This document shows positions 43,804 through 52,023 of a stretch of 64,000 nt of DNA, one piece after another. This stretch comes from Armatimonadota bacterium. Its GTDB lineage: Bacteria > Sysuimicrobiota > Sysuimicrobiia > Sysuimicrobiales > Sysuimicrobiaceae. The notes under the pieces were generated by a model. It ran no database searches. It saw only the letters and a program-made list of their open reading frames with translations, and was not told the origin of the DNA. Location of the stretch: the NCBI GenBank assembly GCA_025059775.1, contig JANXCW010000011.1:1-64000 (forward strand). Reading direction: 5' to 3'. The position numbers and the translations under genes were made by a program. Position 1 is the stretch's first letter; each line of letters opens with the position of its first letter.

Positions 43804-44649
43804 GTGCTCTTTCCCCCGGCGCTTGTGCGCATCGTGACCGCGGCCCTGGAGGAGGACCTGCCCTGGGGGGATCTCACCACGGAGTCCCTCTTCCCCACAG
43901 CCCTGCAGGTCCGGGGGGAGGTGGTGGCGAGGAGGCCGGGGGTGATCGCGGGGCTCCCGGTCCTGGAGGCGGTCTTCCGGCGGCTGGACCCGGAGGTACG
44001 GATTGCCGTGCGGTGCGCGGAGGGTTCGGAGGTGGAGCCGGGACAGGCGGTGGCGGTGGTGGAGGGCGATGGCCGGGCGATCCTCGCGGGAGAACGGGTG
44101 GCTCTCAACTTCCTCAGCCGGATGAGCGGCATCGCCACCCTCACCCGACGGTACGTGCAGGCCATCGCCGGTCTCCCCTGCCGCATCGTGGACACCCGCA
44201 AGACCACGCCGGGCCTCCGGATCCTGGAGAAGTACGCGGTGCGGGTGGGAGGTGGAGCGAACCACCGGTTTGGATTGAGCGATGGGGTGCTCGTGAAGGA
44301 CAACCACTGGAGCCTCCTGCGGCGGGAGGGTATCTCCCTCCAGGAGGCCCTGGCAGCCATCCGGGCCCGGGTCCCGCACGGGGTGCGGATCCAGGTGGAG
44401 GTGGCGGACCTCGGGCAGATAGAGGAGGCCCTGCGGGCCGGAGCGGATGCCCTGCTGCTCGACAACATGGACCTGGAGACCCTGCGGAGGGCGGTGATCC
44501 TCTGCCGGGGCCGCGCCCTCACGGAGGCCTCCGGCGGCATCACCCTGGAGAACGTGCGGGCCGTGGCGGAAACCGGAGTGGACCTGATCTCCGTAGGCGC
44601 CCTCACGCACTCCGCGCCCGCCCTGGACCTCAGCCTGGAGATCCTCTAG
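43804..44649 (+). CDS. nadC: Nicotinate-nucleotide pyrophosphorylase (carboxylating)
   Basis: This 281-residue quinolinate phosphoribosyltransferase has LEEDLPWGDLTTESLF at the start, LNFLSRMSGIATLT, RIVDTRKTTPGLRILEKYAVRVGGGANHRFGLSDGVLVKDNH, QVEVADLGQIEEAL, LLLDNMDLETL and EASGGITLENV. The GTG at 43804 follows GAGGAGGCAGGGG. It converges with nrdB, 5 bases apart. Confidence 0.96.
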   Translation: MLFPPALVRIVTAALEEDLPWGDLTTESLFPTALQVRGEVVARRPGVIAGLPVLEAVFRRLDPEVRIAVRCAEGSEVEPGQAVAVVEGDGRAILAGERVALNFLSRMSGIATLTRRYVQAIAGLPCRIVDTRKTTPGLRILEKYAVRVGGGANHRFGLSDGVLVKDNHWSLLRREGISLQEALAAIRARVPHGVRIQVEVADLGQIEEALRAGADALLLDNMDLETLRRAVILCRGRALTEASGGITLENVRAVAETGVDLISVGALTHSAPALDLSLEIL

Positions 44650-44654
44650 CCTTC

Positions 44655-45641
44655 CTAACGGTTCCGGTCCGCGGCCACTTCATAGTGGATGTTCTTGGCC
44701 TCGAAGAAGTTCACGATCTCGGGCACGTCCACCTCCGTGGCCATCCAGGGAGCCGGATTGGGCGTATGGAAGTGCGCGCCCAGTCCCAGCTCCTCCAGCC
44801 GTCGGTCCGTGACGTACTCCACGTAACCGTTCAACACTTCCGCGCTCACCCCGAGGAGGGGCTGAGGAAGCAGGGTGCGGTGATAGGCCCGCTCCAGCTC
44901 CACCGCCTGCAGGATCAGGGCTTTAAGCTCCCGACCGAGCTGTGGGGTCAGGAGATCCGGATCCTGGCCGAGGAGCTCGGTGATGAGGTGGATGCCGAAG
45001 CTCAGGTGCAGGCTCTCGTCCTTCAGGGTCCAGTCCACGATGGTAGCGAGCCCCCGCAGGAGGTTGCGGCGGCGGAAGGTATAGGCGAACAGGAACCCGC
45101 CGTAGAAGAACACGCCCTCCAGGATCACGTAGTAGCCTACCAGGTTGCGCAGGAACCGTCGGCGGTCTTCGACCCGGGCCATGTCCAGAGGCTCCAGCAT
45201 GGGTCGGGCAAGCTCCGTGAGGAACACCTCCTTGGCCTGGACCGAGGGCTCATCCCGGTGCAGTCGGAACACCCTTTCGCGGTCCACGGGCAGGGTCTTC
45301 AGCACGTACTCGAAGGCCATGGTGTGGTTGGCCTCCTCCCAGATCTGGCGGGCGAGGTACAGCCGCACCTCCGGAGCGGTCACGTGCCGGTAGATGGAGA
45401 GCGCCAGGTTGTGGGTCACCAGGGACTCCATGGGGTTGAAGAACCCCAACAGGACCTCCACGGCCCGCTTCTCCTCCCCGCTCAGACGCAGCTCCCAGTC
45501 CCGGACGTCGTCCGCAAGCGGCACCTCTTCCGGGAACCAGGTGTTACGCTTGCCCTGCTGGGCGTGGGCGTAGGCCCAGGGGTAGCGGAGGGGGAAGAGC
45601 TGGATGGGCTCGAGGGGATCGCCTCCCAGTAAACGCCGCAT
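44655..45641 (-). CDS. nrdB: Ribonucleotide reductase class I, R2 (beta) subunit with Phe in place of the radical Tyr (class Ic type)
   Basis: This 328-residue ferritin-like metallo-oxidase subunit supplies the oxidant for NrdA. Dimetal ligands read E72 (NPMESL), E103 and H106 (EEANHTMAF), E175 (LEGVFFYGGF), and E209 and H212 (KDESLHLSF). The position of the radical tyrosine (E-x2-H-x3-Y in class Ia) is F110. The first ligand is Glu rather than Asp. Both substitutions are the class Ic (Chlamydia-type, Mn/Fe) pattern. The second ATG, at 45641, is chosen because AGGAGGTG lies just before it. It follows nrdA by 15 bases and ends in the canonical-like FEAKNIHYEV region. Confidence 0.92.
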   Translation of the reverse strand: MRRLLGGDPLEPIQLFPLRYPWAYAHAQQGKRNTWFPEEVPLADDVRDWELRLSGEEKRAVEVLLGFFNPMESLVTHNLALSIYRHVTAPEVRLYLARQIWEEANHTMAFEYVLKTLPVDRERVFRLHRDEPSVQAKEVFLTELARPMLEPLDMARVEDRRRFLRNLVGYYVILEGVFFYGGFLFAYTFRRRNLLRGLATIVDWTLKDESLHLSFGIHLITELLGQDPDLLTPQLGRELKALILQAVELERAYHRTLLPQPLLGVSAEVLNGYVEYVTDRRLEELGLGAHFHTPNPAPWMATEVDVPEIVNFFEAKNIHYEVAADRNR

Positions 45642-45656
45642 GGGGCACCTCCTCAT

Positions 45657-47999
45657 CTAGGAACTGCAGGAGTCGCAGTGCACCTCACAGGTGGCGGCCT
45701 CCGCGGGCACCTCCAGGTTCCACTGGAGCCTGCGGCGGGCCTTGTTCACGGGGACGGTGCTGGGTTCCGCGAACATACGGGGGGCCATGAACAGGTAGTA
45801 GGTGCTCTTGAGCCCTGCCCTCCACGCCTCCAGGTAGACCCGCTCCAGGGTCTCGAGACGTCGATCCTGGAGGTACAGGTTGCGGGAGATCCCCTGATCC
45901 ACCCATTTCTGGGCCACCGCCGCCACCCGGATGTACGCCTCGGGGGGGATCCGGTAGGCGGTGCGGTGCACTTCCCGAATGGCCTGCGGGATCTCCGCGA
46001 TCTCCTCCAGGTCCCCCCGTGCCTCAAGGATGCGCGTCCGCACCCGATCCCAGAGCCCCAGCTCCTGCAGCTGTTCGACGAGCACCCGGTTGAACTCCAG
46101 GAACTTGCCCGAGAGGGTAGAGCGGGCGAAGACGTTGGCGTAGTAGGGATCAATACCGGGGGTAGTGCCTGCCAGCAGGCTGATGGTGGCGGTGGGTGCG
46201 AGGGCCATCACGGTGCCGTTGCGCATCCCGCGCCGCACCCGTTCCCGGAGCCGCTCCCAGTCCAGCCGGGCCGACCGGTCCACCCGGACCTCCCCCCGGA
46301 GCCGCGCGAGCTCCTCGAGGGTGTCCAGGGGCACCTGACCTCGGGCCCAGCGGCTCTCCGCGAAGGAAGGGAAGGGGCCCCGCTCCTGGGCCAGCTCGCA
46401 GCTGGCCGCGATGGCCTCGTAGCTGATGCGCTCCACCACCGCATCCGTGAAGGCCACCGCAGCCTCCTCCCCGTAGCGCATGCCCAGGCGCGCGAAGGCC
46501 TCCGCGAGTCCCATGAGTCCTAGGCCCACGGGGCGGTGGCGGAGGTTCCCTGCCCGGGCTCTCTCGGTGGGGTAGAAGTTCAGGTCGATGACGTTGTCCA
46601 ATCCCCGCATGGCAAGCCGCACCGTGCGCGCGAGCTTGCCCTCGTCTACCCCGTTCCGGGTGAGGTGGCGGGCGAGGTTGATGCTGGCGAGGTTGCACAC
46701 CGCCATCTCCTCCGGGGAGGTGGGGAGATGCACTTCGGTACACAGGTTGCTGGAGTGGATCACCCCGGCCAGCATGCTGCGGGCGTTGCTGGCGTCCTTG
46801 AAGGCGATCCAGGGGTGCGCGGTTTCCTGCAGGGCCGCGAGGATCTCCCGGAAGAGCCCCCGGGCGCTCTCCACCCGCCAGGCCCGCTCGGGGAGCCGTC
46901 CGCTCTGCGCGTCCGCGATCCTGCGGCGGTAGGCCTCCCGGAAGGCCTCGCCCCATCGCTCCGAGAGTTCCGGGGTGTAGAGGGGATCGAAGAGGTACCA
47001 CGGCTCGTCCCGCTCCACCCGCTCCAGGAACTCGTCGGGGATCCACAGGGCGGTGTTGAGGCTGGGCGCCCGCAGATACGGGTCTCCCGCGTTGCGCTTG
47101 AGGTCCAGGAAGGAGCGGATCTCCAGGTGCCAGGGCTCCAGGTAGACCGCCAGGGTCCCGCGGCGCCTTCCGCCCTGGTTGATGGCCTTGATGAGGGCGT
47201 CGAAGAGGTGCACGAAGGGCACGATCCCAGAACTGGTGCCGTTGATGCCCCGCACGGGGGAGCCCACGGCCCGCAGCTTCGTCACGGAGGTGCCGATCCC
47301 GCCCGCGTACTTCGCGATCCGCCCGAACTCCACGCAGGACTGCAGGATGTGGTCCATGCCGTCGAAGACGTCCGACACGTAGCAGCTGCTGAGCTGGTGG
47401 TGGGGAGTTCCCGCGTTGAAGAGGGTGGGGGTACTGGGGAGGTAGTCGAGCCGGCTCATGGCCTCGTAGAAGCGCAGGGCCCACGCTTCAGGCTGGGCTT
47501 CCAGGAGGCTCAGGCCCATGGCGACCCGCAGGAACAGGTACTGCGGGAGCTCGAGGACCGCCCGGGTGTCCGGATCCCGAACCAGGTACCGGTCCGCGAG
47601 GGTATACAGGCCCACCAGGGGCAGGAGTTCGTCCCGCTCCGGGCAGAGGGCCGCAGCGAGCCGCCCGAGATCCAGCCGCAGCAGCCGCGCATCCAGGACC
47701 CCGATCTTCACCCCACGCCGAACGTAGGAGACAAATCCGGCCCTGTAGGTCTGCGGATCGGGCTCCGGGGTTTTGAGCACCTCCCGATACAGGAGCCGCA
47801 GGAAGAGACGACGGCCGAGCCGCTCGTAGGCGGGGTCCTCATGTACCCGGGCCTGCGCGGCTACCAGGGCCGTCTGTTCCCACCCCGCGGCACCGGTGCC
47901 CCGGAGGGCAGGGTCCTGTAGAAGACCCTCGAGGAGACGCTGGGCTCGGGGAAGGCCGTGGGTGACCTGTCCGAGCTGGGAGAGGATGGCAGCGCGCAT
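45657..47999 (-). CDS. nrdA: Ribonucleotide reductase class I, R1 (alpha) subunit
   Basis: The 780-residue catalytic subunit reduces ribonucleoside diphosphates. Active-site elements are SSCYVSDV and MAVCNLASINL (the redox Cys pair), NLCTEVHLP (N-x-C-x-E with the thiyl Cys and Glu), KSTYYLFMAP (radical-transfer Tyr pair) and a C-terminal CEVHCDSC tail for re-reduction. The N-terminus lacks an evident ATP-cone, so overall dATP inhibition may be missing. The ATG at 47999 follows GGAGGTG. It sits behind a cobalamin riboswitch, a consensus promoter and two NrdR boxes. Confidence 0.95.
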   Translation of the reverse strand: MRAAILSQLGQVTHGLPRAQRLLEGLLQDPALRGTGAAGWEQTALVAAQARVHEDPAYERLGRRLFLRLLYREVLKTPEPDPQTYRAGFVSYVRRGVKIGVLDARLLRLDLGRLAAALCPERDELLPLVGLYTLADRYLVRDPDTRAVLELPQYLFLRVAMGLSLLEAQPEAWALRFYEAMSRLDYLPSTPTLFNAGTPHHQLSSCYVSDVFDGMDHILQSCVEFGRIAKYAGGIGTSVTKLRAVGSPVRGINGTSSGIVPFVHLFDALIKAINQGGRRRGTLAVYLEPWHLEIRSFLDLKRNAGDPYLRAPSLNTALWIPDEFLERVERDEPWYLFDPLYTPELSERWGEAFREAYRRRIADAQSGRLPERAWRVESARGLFREILAALQETAHPWIAFKDASNARSMLAGVIHSSNLCTEVHLPTSPEEMAVCNLASINLARHLTRNGVDEGKLARTVRLAMRGLDNVIDLNFYPTERARAGNLRHRPVGLGLMGLAEAFARLGMRYGEEAAVAFTDAVVERISYEAIAASCELAQERGPFPSFAESRWARGQVPLDTLEELARLRGEVRVDRSARLDWERLRERVRRGMRNGTVMALAPTATISLLAGTTPGIDPYYANVFARSTLSGKFLEFNRVLVEQLQELGLWDRVRTRILEARGDLEEIAEIPQAIREVHRTAYRIPPEAYIRVAAVAQKWVDQGISRNLYLQDRRLETLERVYLEAWRAGLKSTYYLFMAPRMFAEPSTVPVNKARRRLQWNLEVPAEAATCEVHCDSCSS

Positions 48000-48022
48000 C
48001 GGACACCTCCGTCCGAACCGGT

Positions 48023-48115
48023 GTGGGAATCCGCGGCGCCGCCGGAACGGACGAAGACACCCCGCTCGCGCAACTCCCGCTTCGCCCCACTCCACGAGGG
48101 CACCGCGGATTCCAC
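48023..48115 (-). promoter_or_regulatory. Long stem between cobalamin riboswitch and nrdA, likely expression platform
   Basis: On the minus strand the segment at 48115-48099 (GTGGAATCCGCGGTGCC) is complementary to 48040-48023 (GGCGCCGCGGATTCCCAC). The stem is about 17 bp with one bulge and G-U pairing, around a loop near 58 bases. It begins at the 3' edge of the riboswitch and ends about 12 bases before the nrdA ribosome site, an arrangement suited to ligand-dependent translation control. No T-tract is present. Confidence 0.5.
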
Positions 48116-48268
48116 CTGCCGGCAGGTCTTCGGACTCGGGTTCCTCTGGGGAGGGCACCTTCCCAGGCCACAGGCCCAGTGGCTCGTCCGCCCTATCCAT
48201 CCCCCTCACCGCGGCGGGCCCGTCCCGGACTCGCACCCCCAAGGGCGCTGCACCGGCGTTCCCTTTTA
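48116..48268 (-). promoter_or_regulatory. Cobalamin (adenosylcobalamin) riboswitch
   Basis: The minus strand shows the class's conserved blocks in order: AAAGGGAACGCCGGTG, GTGCGAGTCCGGGACGGGCC with CGCCGCGGTGAG, GAGCCACTGG, CTGGGAAGG and the B12-box GAGTCCGAAGACCTGCC. It lies in the nrdAB 5' leader. B12 binding should shut off this B12-independent reductase, as known for Streptomyces nrdAB. That implies a B12-dependent class II enzyme elsewhere in the genome. Confidence 0.92.
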
Positions 48269-48289
48269 ACCCCCGAAGGGGACCGGCAG

Positions 48290-48305
48290 GCTCTATATTT
48301 TGTAT
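48290..48305. promoter_or_regulatory. NrdR box, proximal
   Basis: The core CTATATTTTG (48293-48302) matches 9 of 10 positions of the NrdR core CwATATATwG. Its centre is 32 bp, three helical turns, from the second box, the usual spacing for NrdR pairs. It lies around the predicted transcription start, so NrdR binding would block initiation. Confidence 0.72.
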
Positions 48306-48314
48306 TCGAACAGA

Positions 48315-48343
48315 ACATTAGTGCCTACATATAGCGGTGTCAA
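48315..48343 (-). promoter_or_regulatory. Promoter of nrdAB (sigma70 type)
   Basis: On the minus strand TTGACA (48343-48338) and TAATGT (48320-48315) are separated by exactly 17 bases. This is the best housekeeping-type promoter seen in the window. Transcription would start near 48308, about 40 bases before the riboswitch. Confidence 0.8.
48322..48337. promoter_or_regulatory. NrdR box, distal
   Basis: The core CTACATATAG (48325-48334) matches 9 of 10 positions of the NrdR consensus core. It fills the spacer between the -35 and -10 of the nrd promoter. Together with the proximal box it forms a standard NrdR operator pair. Confidence 0.72.
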
Positions 48344-48398
48344 GTAGGGAGGGGGTTTTTGGAATCTCCTGACCGATGCGGCGCGGGGGATTTCCGAG

Positions 48399-48404
48399 GA
48401 TAAT
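48399..48404 (+). promoter_or_regulatory. Candidate -10 box immediately before the ctaAB start
   Basis: GATAAT ends 6 bases before the GTG at 48411, so transcription would begin at or near the start codon, giving a leaderless message. The -35 region is poor. Confidence 0.35.
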
Positions 48405-48410
48405 GGAAGC

Positions 48411-50030
48411 GTGACGAGGGTTCAGCGACTCAGCGTAAGCGCCCTGGGTGTGGCGGTGCTGGTGGCGGTTCTGGGCGCGATCCTGCTGGAGGTCCCCAGG
48501 TCCTGCACGGGCTGGCCTCTTTGCGGGGGGCGGGTGCTGCCGCCTGCCGGGGGGTTGGAGCTGGTGGAGTGGATTCACCGGCTTCTGGCCGCCCACCTTG
48601 TCCTGCTCGGGCTCATCCTGTGGTGGGTCACCCGGAGGGAATCCCGCGTGCTCCAAGGCCTCTTCTTTGCAACCTTCCTGGTGGTCCTCGTGGAGGCGGG
48701 AGTAGGTGCCCGGATCGCGCTGGGGGGGAGTTCGGGGTCCTGGAGTACGGTGCATCGCGTCCTGGGCATGGGTGCCGTATTCCTGCTCGGGGTTGCCTGC
48801 GTGGCCGCGTTCGCGTCGTCCCCATCGGGGTGGGACCCCAGGAGTGGCGGGCCCGTGGCCGTCCTGGGGCTGGGAGTTCTGGGACTCGCGGCGGGGGTGG
48901 ACAGCAGGGTAGTGGGGGTGTGTGCGATCCTCATCGGGCTCGCCCTGCGCGGGAGGTTCGCCGGTTCCGCGGTGGGATTGTTGGGAAGCGGTGTGGCCGC
49001 TCTGGGAGCGGGGCTTGTGGGAGCCCATGCGTTGGGAATGCCGGGATTGCGGACGGCGGCGGTGGGCGCGGTGGCCAGCATCGGCGTGGTGGGGGCCCTG
49101 GGGGTGGCCGCGGGGATGAGCGGGTTCGGTCTGGGGACTTCTGCGCGCCGGGAGGGCACCGGGGAGGTTCGGGCGTATCTCGAACTCAGCAAACCCCGGA
49201 TCGTGGTGCTGTTGCTCGTGACCACGGCCTGTGCCACGTTCGCGGCCGCGGGGAGGGATCTGCCGTGGGAGGTGCTGTTGGCCACGGTGGTGGGAGGGGC
49301 GCTTAGTGCCGCGGGTGCGAACGCCCTCAACCAGGTCCTGGACCGGGACGTGGACGCGGTGATGGACCGTACGAGGCACCGCCCCCTCGTGACCGGGCGG
49401 GTGGACGTTCCGAACGCACTGGCATTCGGCGTGTTGCTGGGGCTTGCGTCCTTCGGGGTGCTGGCGGTCTCCGTGAACCTCCTGGCGGCCACGTTGGCCG
49501 CCCTCGGCTACCTCTTCTACGTGCTGGTGTACTCCGTGTGGCTGAAGCGCAGCACGGACCAGAACATCGTGATCGGGGGCGCGGCGGGGGCCCTTCCGCC
49601 CCTCGTGGGGTGGGCCGCGGTGACGGATCGGGTGGACCTCCTCGCGCTGGGGATGTTCCTGGTGGTGTTCCTGTGGACGCCGCCCCACTTCTGGGCCCTG
49701 GCCTTGGTGCGGAGGGAGGACTACGCCCGGGCGGGGATCCCCATGCTGCCCGTGGTACGGGGGGAGGCCCGGACCCGGCGGGAGATCCTCGTATATACCG
49801 CGCTCCTGGTGGCCGCCACCCTGGGGATGGCGGGTCTGGGCGCCACGGGACCGCTGTACGGAGCCTCCGCGTCCCTGCTGGGCTTGCTCCTGCTGCGCGG
49901 TGCGTGGCGGCTGTATCGGCAGAGAACCCCGCAGGCCGCCTGGTCCCTGTTCAGGTTCAGCAACGCCTACTTGGCTCTGCTGTTCACGGCCCTGGTGGTG
50001 GACCGGATCCTTTTCCCGAACGTCGGTTAG
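48411..50030 (+). CDS. Fusion of a CtaA-like (heme A synthase) domain and CtaB/CyoE heme O synthase
   Basis: The product has 539 residues. Residues 1-240 form about seven hydrophobic helices of a CtaA/Cox15-like domain, with SCTGWPLCGG, VEWIHRLLAAH and STVHRVLGM. These are the Cys and His motifs of the N-terminal half. The second half of the CtaA domain has lost the equivalent HxxH/HR pattern. From about residue 250 it is CtaB: YLELSKPRIVVLLLVTT, NALNQVLDRDVDAVMDRTRHRPL (NxxxDxxxD farnesyl-diphosphate site) and WTPPHFWALALVRREDYA. It makes heme O and probably heme A for terminal oxidases. A similar CtaA-CtaB fusion is known in Thermus. The GTG start is 6 bases after GATAAT. Confidence 0.85.
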   Translation: MTRVQRLSVSALGVAVLVAVLGAILLEVPRSCTGWPLCGGRVLPPAGGLELVEWIHRLLAAHLVLLGLILWWVTRRESRVLQGLFFATFLVVLVEAGVGARIALGGSSGSWSTVHRVLGMGAVFLLGVACVAAFASSPSGWDPRSGGPVAVLGLGVLGLAAGVDSRVVGVCAILIGLALRGRFAGSAVGLLGSGVAALGAGLVGAHALGMPGLRTAAVGAVASIGVVGALGVAAGMSGFGLGTSARREGTGEVRAYLELSKPRIVVLLLVTTACATFAAAGRDLPWEVLLATVVGGALSAAGANALNQVLDRDVDAVMDRTRHRPLVTGRVDVPNALAFGVLLGLASFGVLAVSVNLLAATLAALGYLFYVLVYSVWLKRSTDQNIVIGGAAGALPPLVGWAAVTDRVDLLALGMFLVVFLWTPPHFWALALVRREDYARAGIPMLPVVRGEARTRREILVYTALLVAATLGMAGLGATGPLYGASASLLGLLLLRGAWRLYRQRTPQAAWSLFRFSNAYLALLFTALVVDRILFPNVG

Positions 50031-50656
50031 CCCGCACGGCCCCCGTGGAAGGCATCCCACAGTCGGGATGCGGTTTGCGCATCCGCGGCCAGGTGGTCGG
50101 GGCAGTCCAGGCGGAGGTGTGGGATGCCGAAGGGTGCGTCCACGAAGGCGCAGTGGTGCGGCCGGTCAGGATCCGGGTGTGCGAAGGGCCGGAAGTACAT
50201 GCAGCTCAGGCACATGCGGGAAGGGGGGATCTCCCCTCGCTCCTGCAGCGTTCGGATCACCTTCAACAGAACCTGTAGCAGCGCCGCCTGCTCCTGGGAG
50301 GAGAGACCCTCCACCACCTTTGCCAGGAAGTCCGGCCAGAGGGCAGCGCGGTGGGCCACCCGCCGGCCCGCGTCCGTGAGCCGGACTTCCCGGGCCCTGC
50401 GGTCTTGCGGACCGTGCCGCTTGCGCACCAAGCCCTTCCGGACGAGGGCGTCTACCGCGTCGCTGGCGGTGGGCGGTTTTACGGCCAGGACCCGTGCGAT
50501 CTCCAGGACCCGCACGCCCTGGGGATCCCGGCTCAGGAGGTAGGCAAGGATCTGGGCCTGGGTGGGGGTGAGGGCGTGTGGGTAGGCATGCTCCCAGGCC
50601 TGGTGGCGGAGTGCGAGGGCGATCTTCACAAGCCCCTGCACCACCTTTTGGGCCAC
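50027..50656 (-). CDS. MarR-family regulator with C-terminal four-Cys motif
   Basis: The product has 209 residues. The winged helix of the MarR family spans about 20-140 (LTPTQAQILAYLL, VLEIARVLAVKPPTASDAVDALVRKGLV, DRRAREVRLTDAGRRV). A tail then reads C-x2-C-x16-C-x15-C (MCLSC, HHC, LDC), a plausible zinc or iron-sulfur site that could sense redox, metal or NO. GTG at 50656 follows GGAGGAGGAAGGG; the ATG at about 50730 is out of frame. It overlaps the convergent heme synthase fusion by 4 bases and faces the membrane-protein gene at 50749. Confidence 0.75.
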   Translation of the reverse strand: MAQKVVQGLVKIALALRHQAWEHAYPHALTPTQAQILAYLLSRDPQGVRVLEIARVLAVKPPTASDAVDALVRKGLVRKRHGPQDRRAREVRLTDAGRRVAHRAALWPDFLAKVVEGLSSQEQAALLQVLLKVIRTLQERGEIPPSRMCLSCMYFRPFAHPDPDRPHHCAFVDAPFGIPHLRLDCPDHLAADAQTASRLWDAFHGGRAG

Positions 50657-50748
50657 CCGCCCTTCCTCCTCCGCGAAAGGCTCCGACCGTGAACGGTTTC
50701 CCAGGGGTCTGGTCCCTCCTTCCGTTCCATGGTAACTCGCCCGCGGGC

Positions 50749-52017
50749 CTAGCCCCGCACAGCCGCGGCCATCCAGGAGACGCCCATCAACAGGGCATAC
50801 ACCACGGTTCCCGCAAAGAAGATCCATCCGCCCGCGGCGGCGAGGACCGGAGATCCCACCAGCACCCCGATTCCCGCGAGGCCGCTTCCGCCCACACTCA
50901 GGGCAAACGCCAGAACCCCTTCCCAGGGAAAATAGGGCGCCGAAAGCCGGGGAATCTCCTCTGCCCTCATCCCTCTCGCGTACCGGTAGTGCCACATGAG
51001 GAAAGGAGTCACCTTATACAGCTGCCCCATGATGGCCCAGCTCACCCACCCGGCGAGGACCGCAAGCCCGGACGCGGATGCGAGCCGGACTCCCTCCACC
51101 CGTACCCAGCCCACCCCCCACCCGGCCACCAAAGTCCCCAGCGCCGCGGTCTGGGCGGCGATAGCCCACCAGTGCCAGTTGGTGAGATCCGGGGCCCGCT
51201 GCCGGGCTTTGCGCAAAAAGCATATCAGGTCCCGGGCGTATGCCCATCCTCCAACGCCGCAGAGGATCGCGGCAACCCGTGCAAAGCCCACCTCCGCCCT
51301 CCAGGCGGCGACGGCTAGGAGTGCCACGGAGGTGTTCAGGAGCGCGAGGAGCCACCGAAGCGCACCATCCCCATCGAGCCGCACCCCGGTGAATCGGGGC
51401 AGCAGGTAGTACGAAACACTCACCACCAGCTGCCCGAACCATCCCACCATTCCCACGGCCGCGTGCACGCCCACCCCGGCCCACAGCAGCAGGGCCGGCG
51501 CGAATGGGAACCGCCAGTTCAGGGCCATAAGCCCCCCCCACGTGACCGTGAGGAGCAGCGCGAGCAGAGAGAGGAGCACGCCGACGAGGGGACGCAGCCA
51601 CCGGCGCCGGCGGGGCACCATGCGCAGGAGCAAGGCCAAGAAGAGCCCCACGCCGGCCCATGAAATCACGCCGCCCGCCGCTACCCACCCCGCGTCCCAA
51701 CGGAGGAATCCGGAGATCAGGAGGAGGAGGCCGAGACAGGTGACCGCGAACTGCACAAGGGCCGCGGATCCTGGGCGCTGGGAGATCCCCAGCATGGCGG
51801 GGAACATCTGGTGGAGGGCACCCATGGCGGTGAGGGTACCCCAGCCTAGGGTCCCTAGGTGGTTTGCAGCCAGGACGGGCCAGCCGCGGGGGGAGGTGGT
51901 GGCCAGGGCGGGCGCCACCCACGCCACCGCGGCCCCGAATAGAGGGAGCAACAGGACGGCGGTGGCCAGGAAGGGTACGGCGAAGGACATCCCGGGGAGC
52001 ACCGCCAGCCGACGCAT
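50749..52017 (-). CDS. Polytopic membrane protein, heme-copper oxidase subunit I-like / NnrS-like
   Basis: The 422-residue protein has about 12 hydrophobic helices. Repeated His are placed as in heme-binding membrane proteins: AANHLGTLGWGTLTAMGALHQMF, GVGVHAAVGMVGWFGQL, NWHWWAI and TPFLMWHYRYA. The pattern recalls stand-alone CcoN-like or NnrS-like proteins, but the full set of heme-copper oxidase ligands cannot be assigned. It is the last gene of a cytochrome c maturation operon, next to a heme A/O synthase, so a heme-related function is likely but unproven. Confidence 0.55.
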   Translation of the reverse strand: MRRLAVLPGMSFAVPFLATAVLLLPLFGAAVAWVAPALATTSPRGWPVLAANHLGTLGWGTLTAMGALHQMFPAMLGISQRPGSAALVQFAVTCLGLLLLISGFLRWDAGWVAAGGVISWAGVGLFLALLLRMVPRRRRWLRPLVGVLLSLLALLLTVTWGGLMALNWRFPFAPALLLWAGVGVHAAVGMVGWFGQLVVSVSYYLLPRFTGVRLDGDGALRWLLALLNTSVALLAVAAWRAEVGFARVAAILCGVGGWAYARDLICFLRKARQRAPDLTNWHWWAIAAQTAALGTLVAGWGVGWVRVEGVRLASASGLAVLAGWVSWAIMGQLYKVTPFLMWHYRYARGMRAEEIPRLSAPYFPWEGVLAFALSVGGSGLAGIGVLVGSPVLAAAGGWIFFAGTVVYALLMGVSWMAAAVRG

Positions 52018-52023
52018 GGCCCG

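Noticed and set aside
44655-45641. R2lox ligand-binding oxidase instead of an R2 subunit
   Set aside because: The gene is directly coupled to nrdA and shares its regulatory region. R2lox genes are normally solitary.
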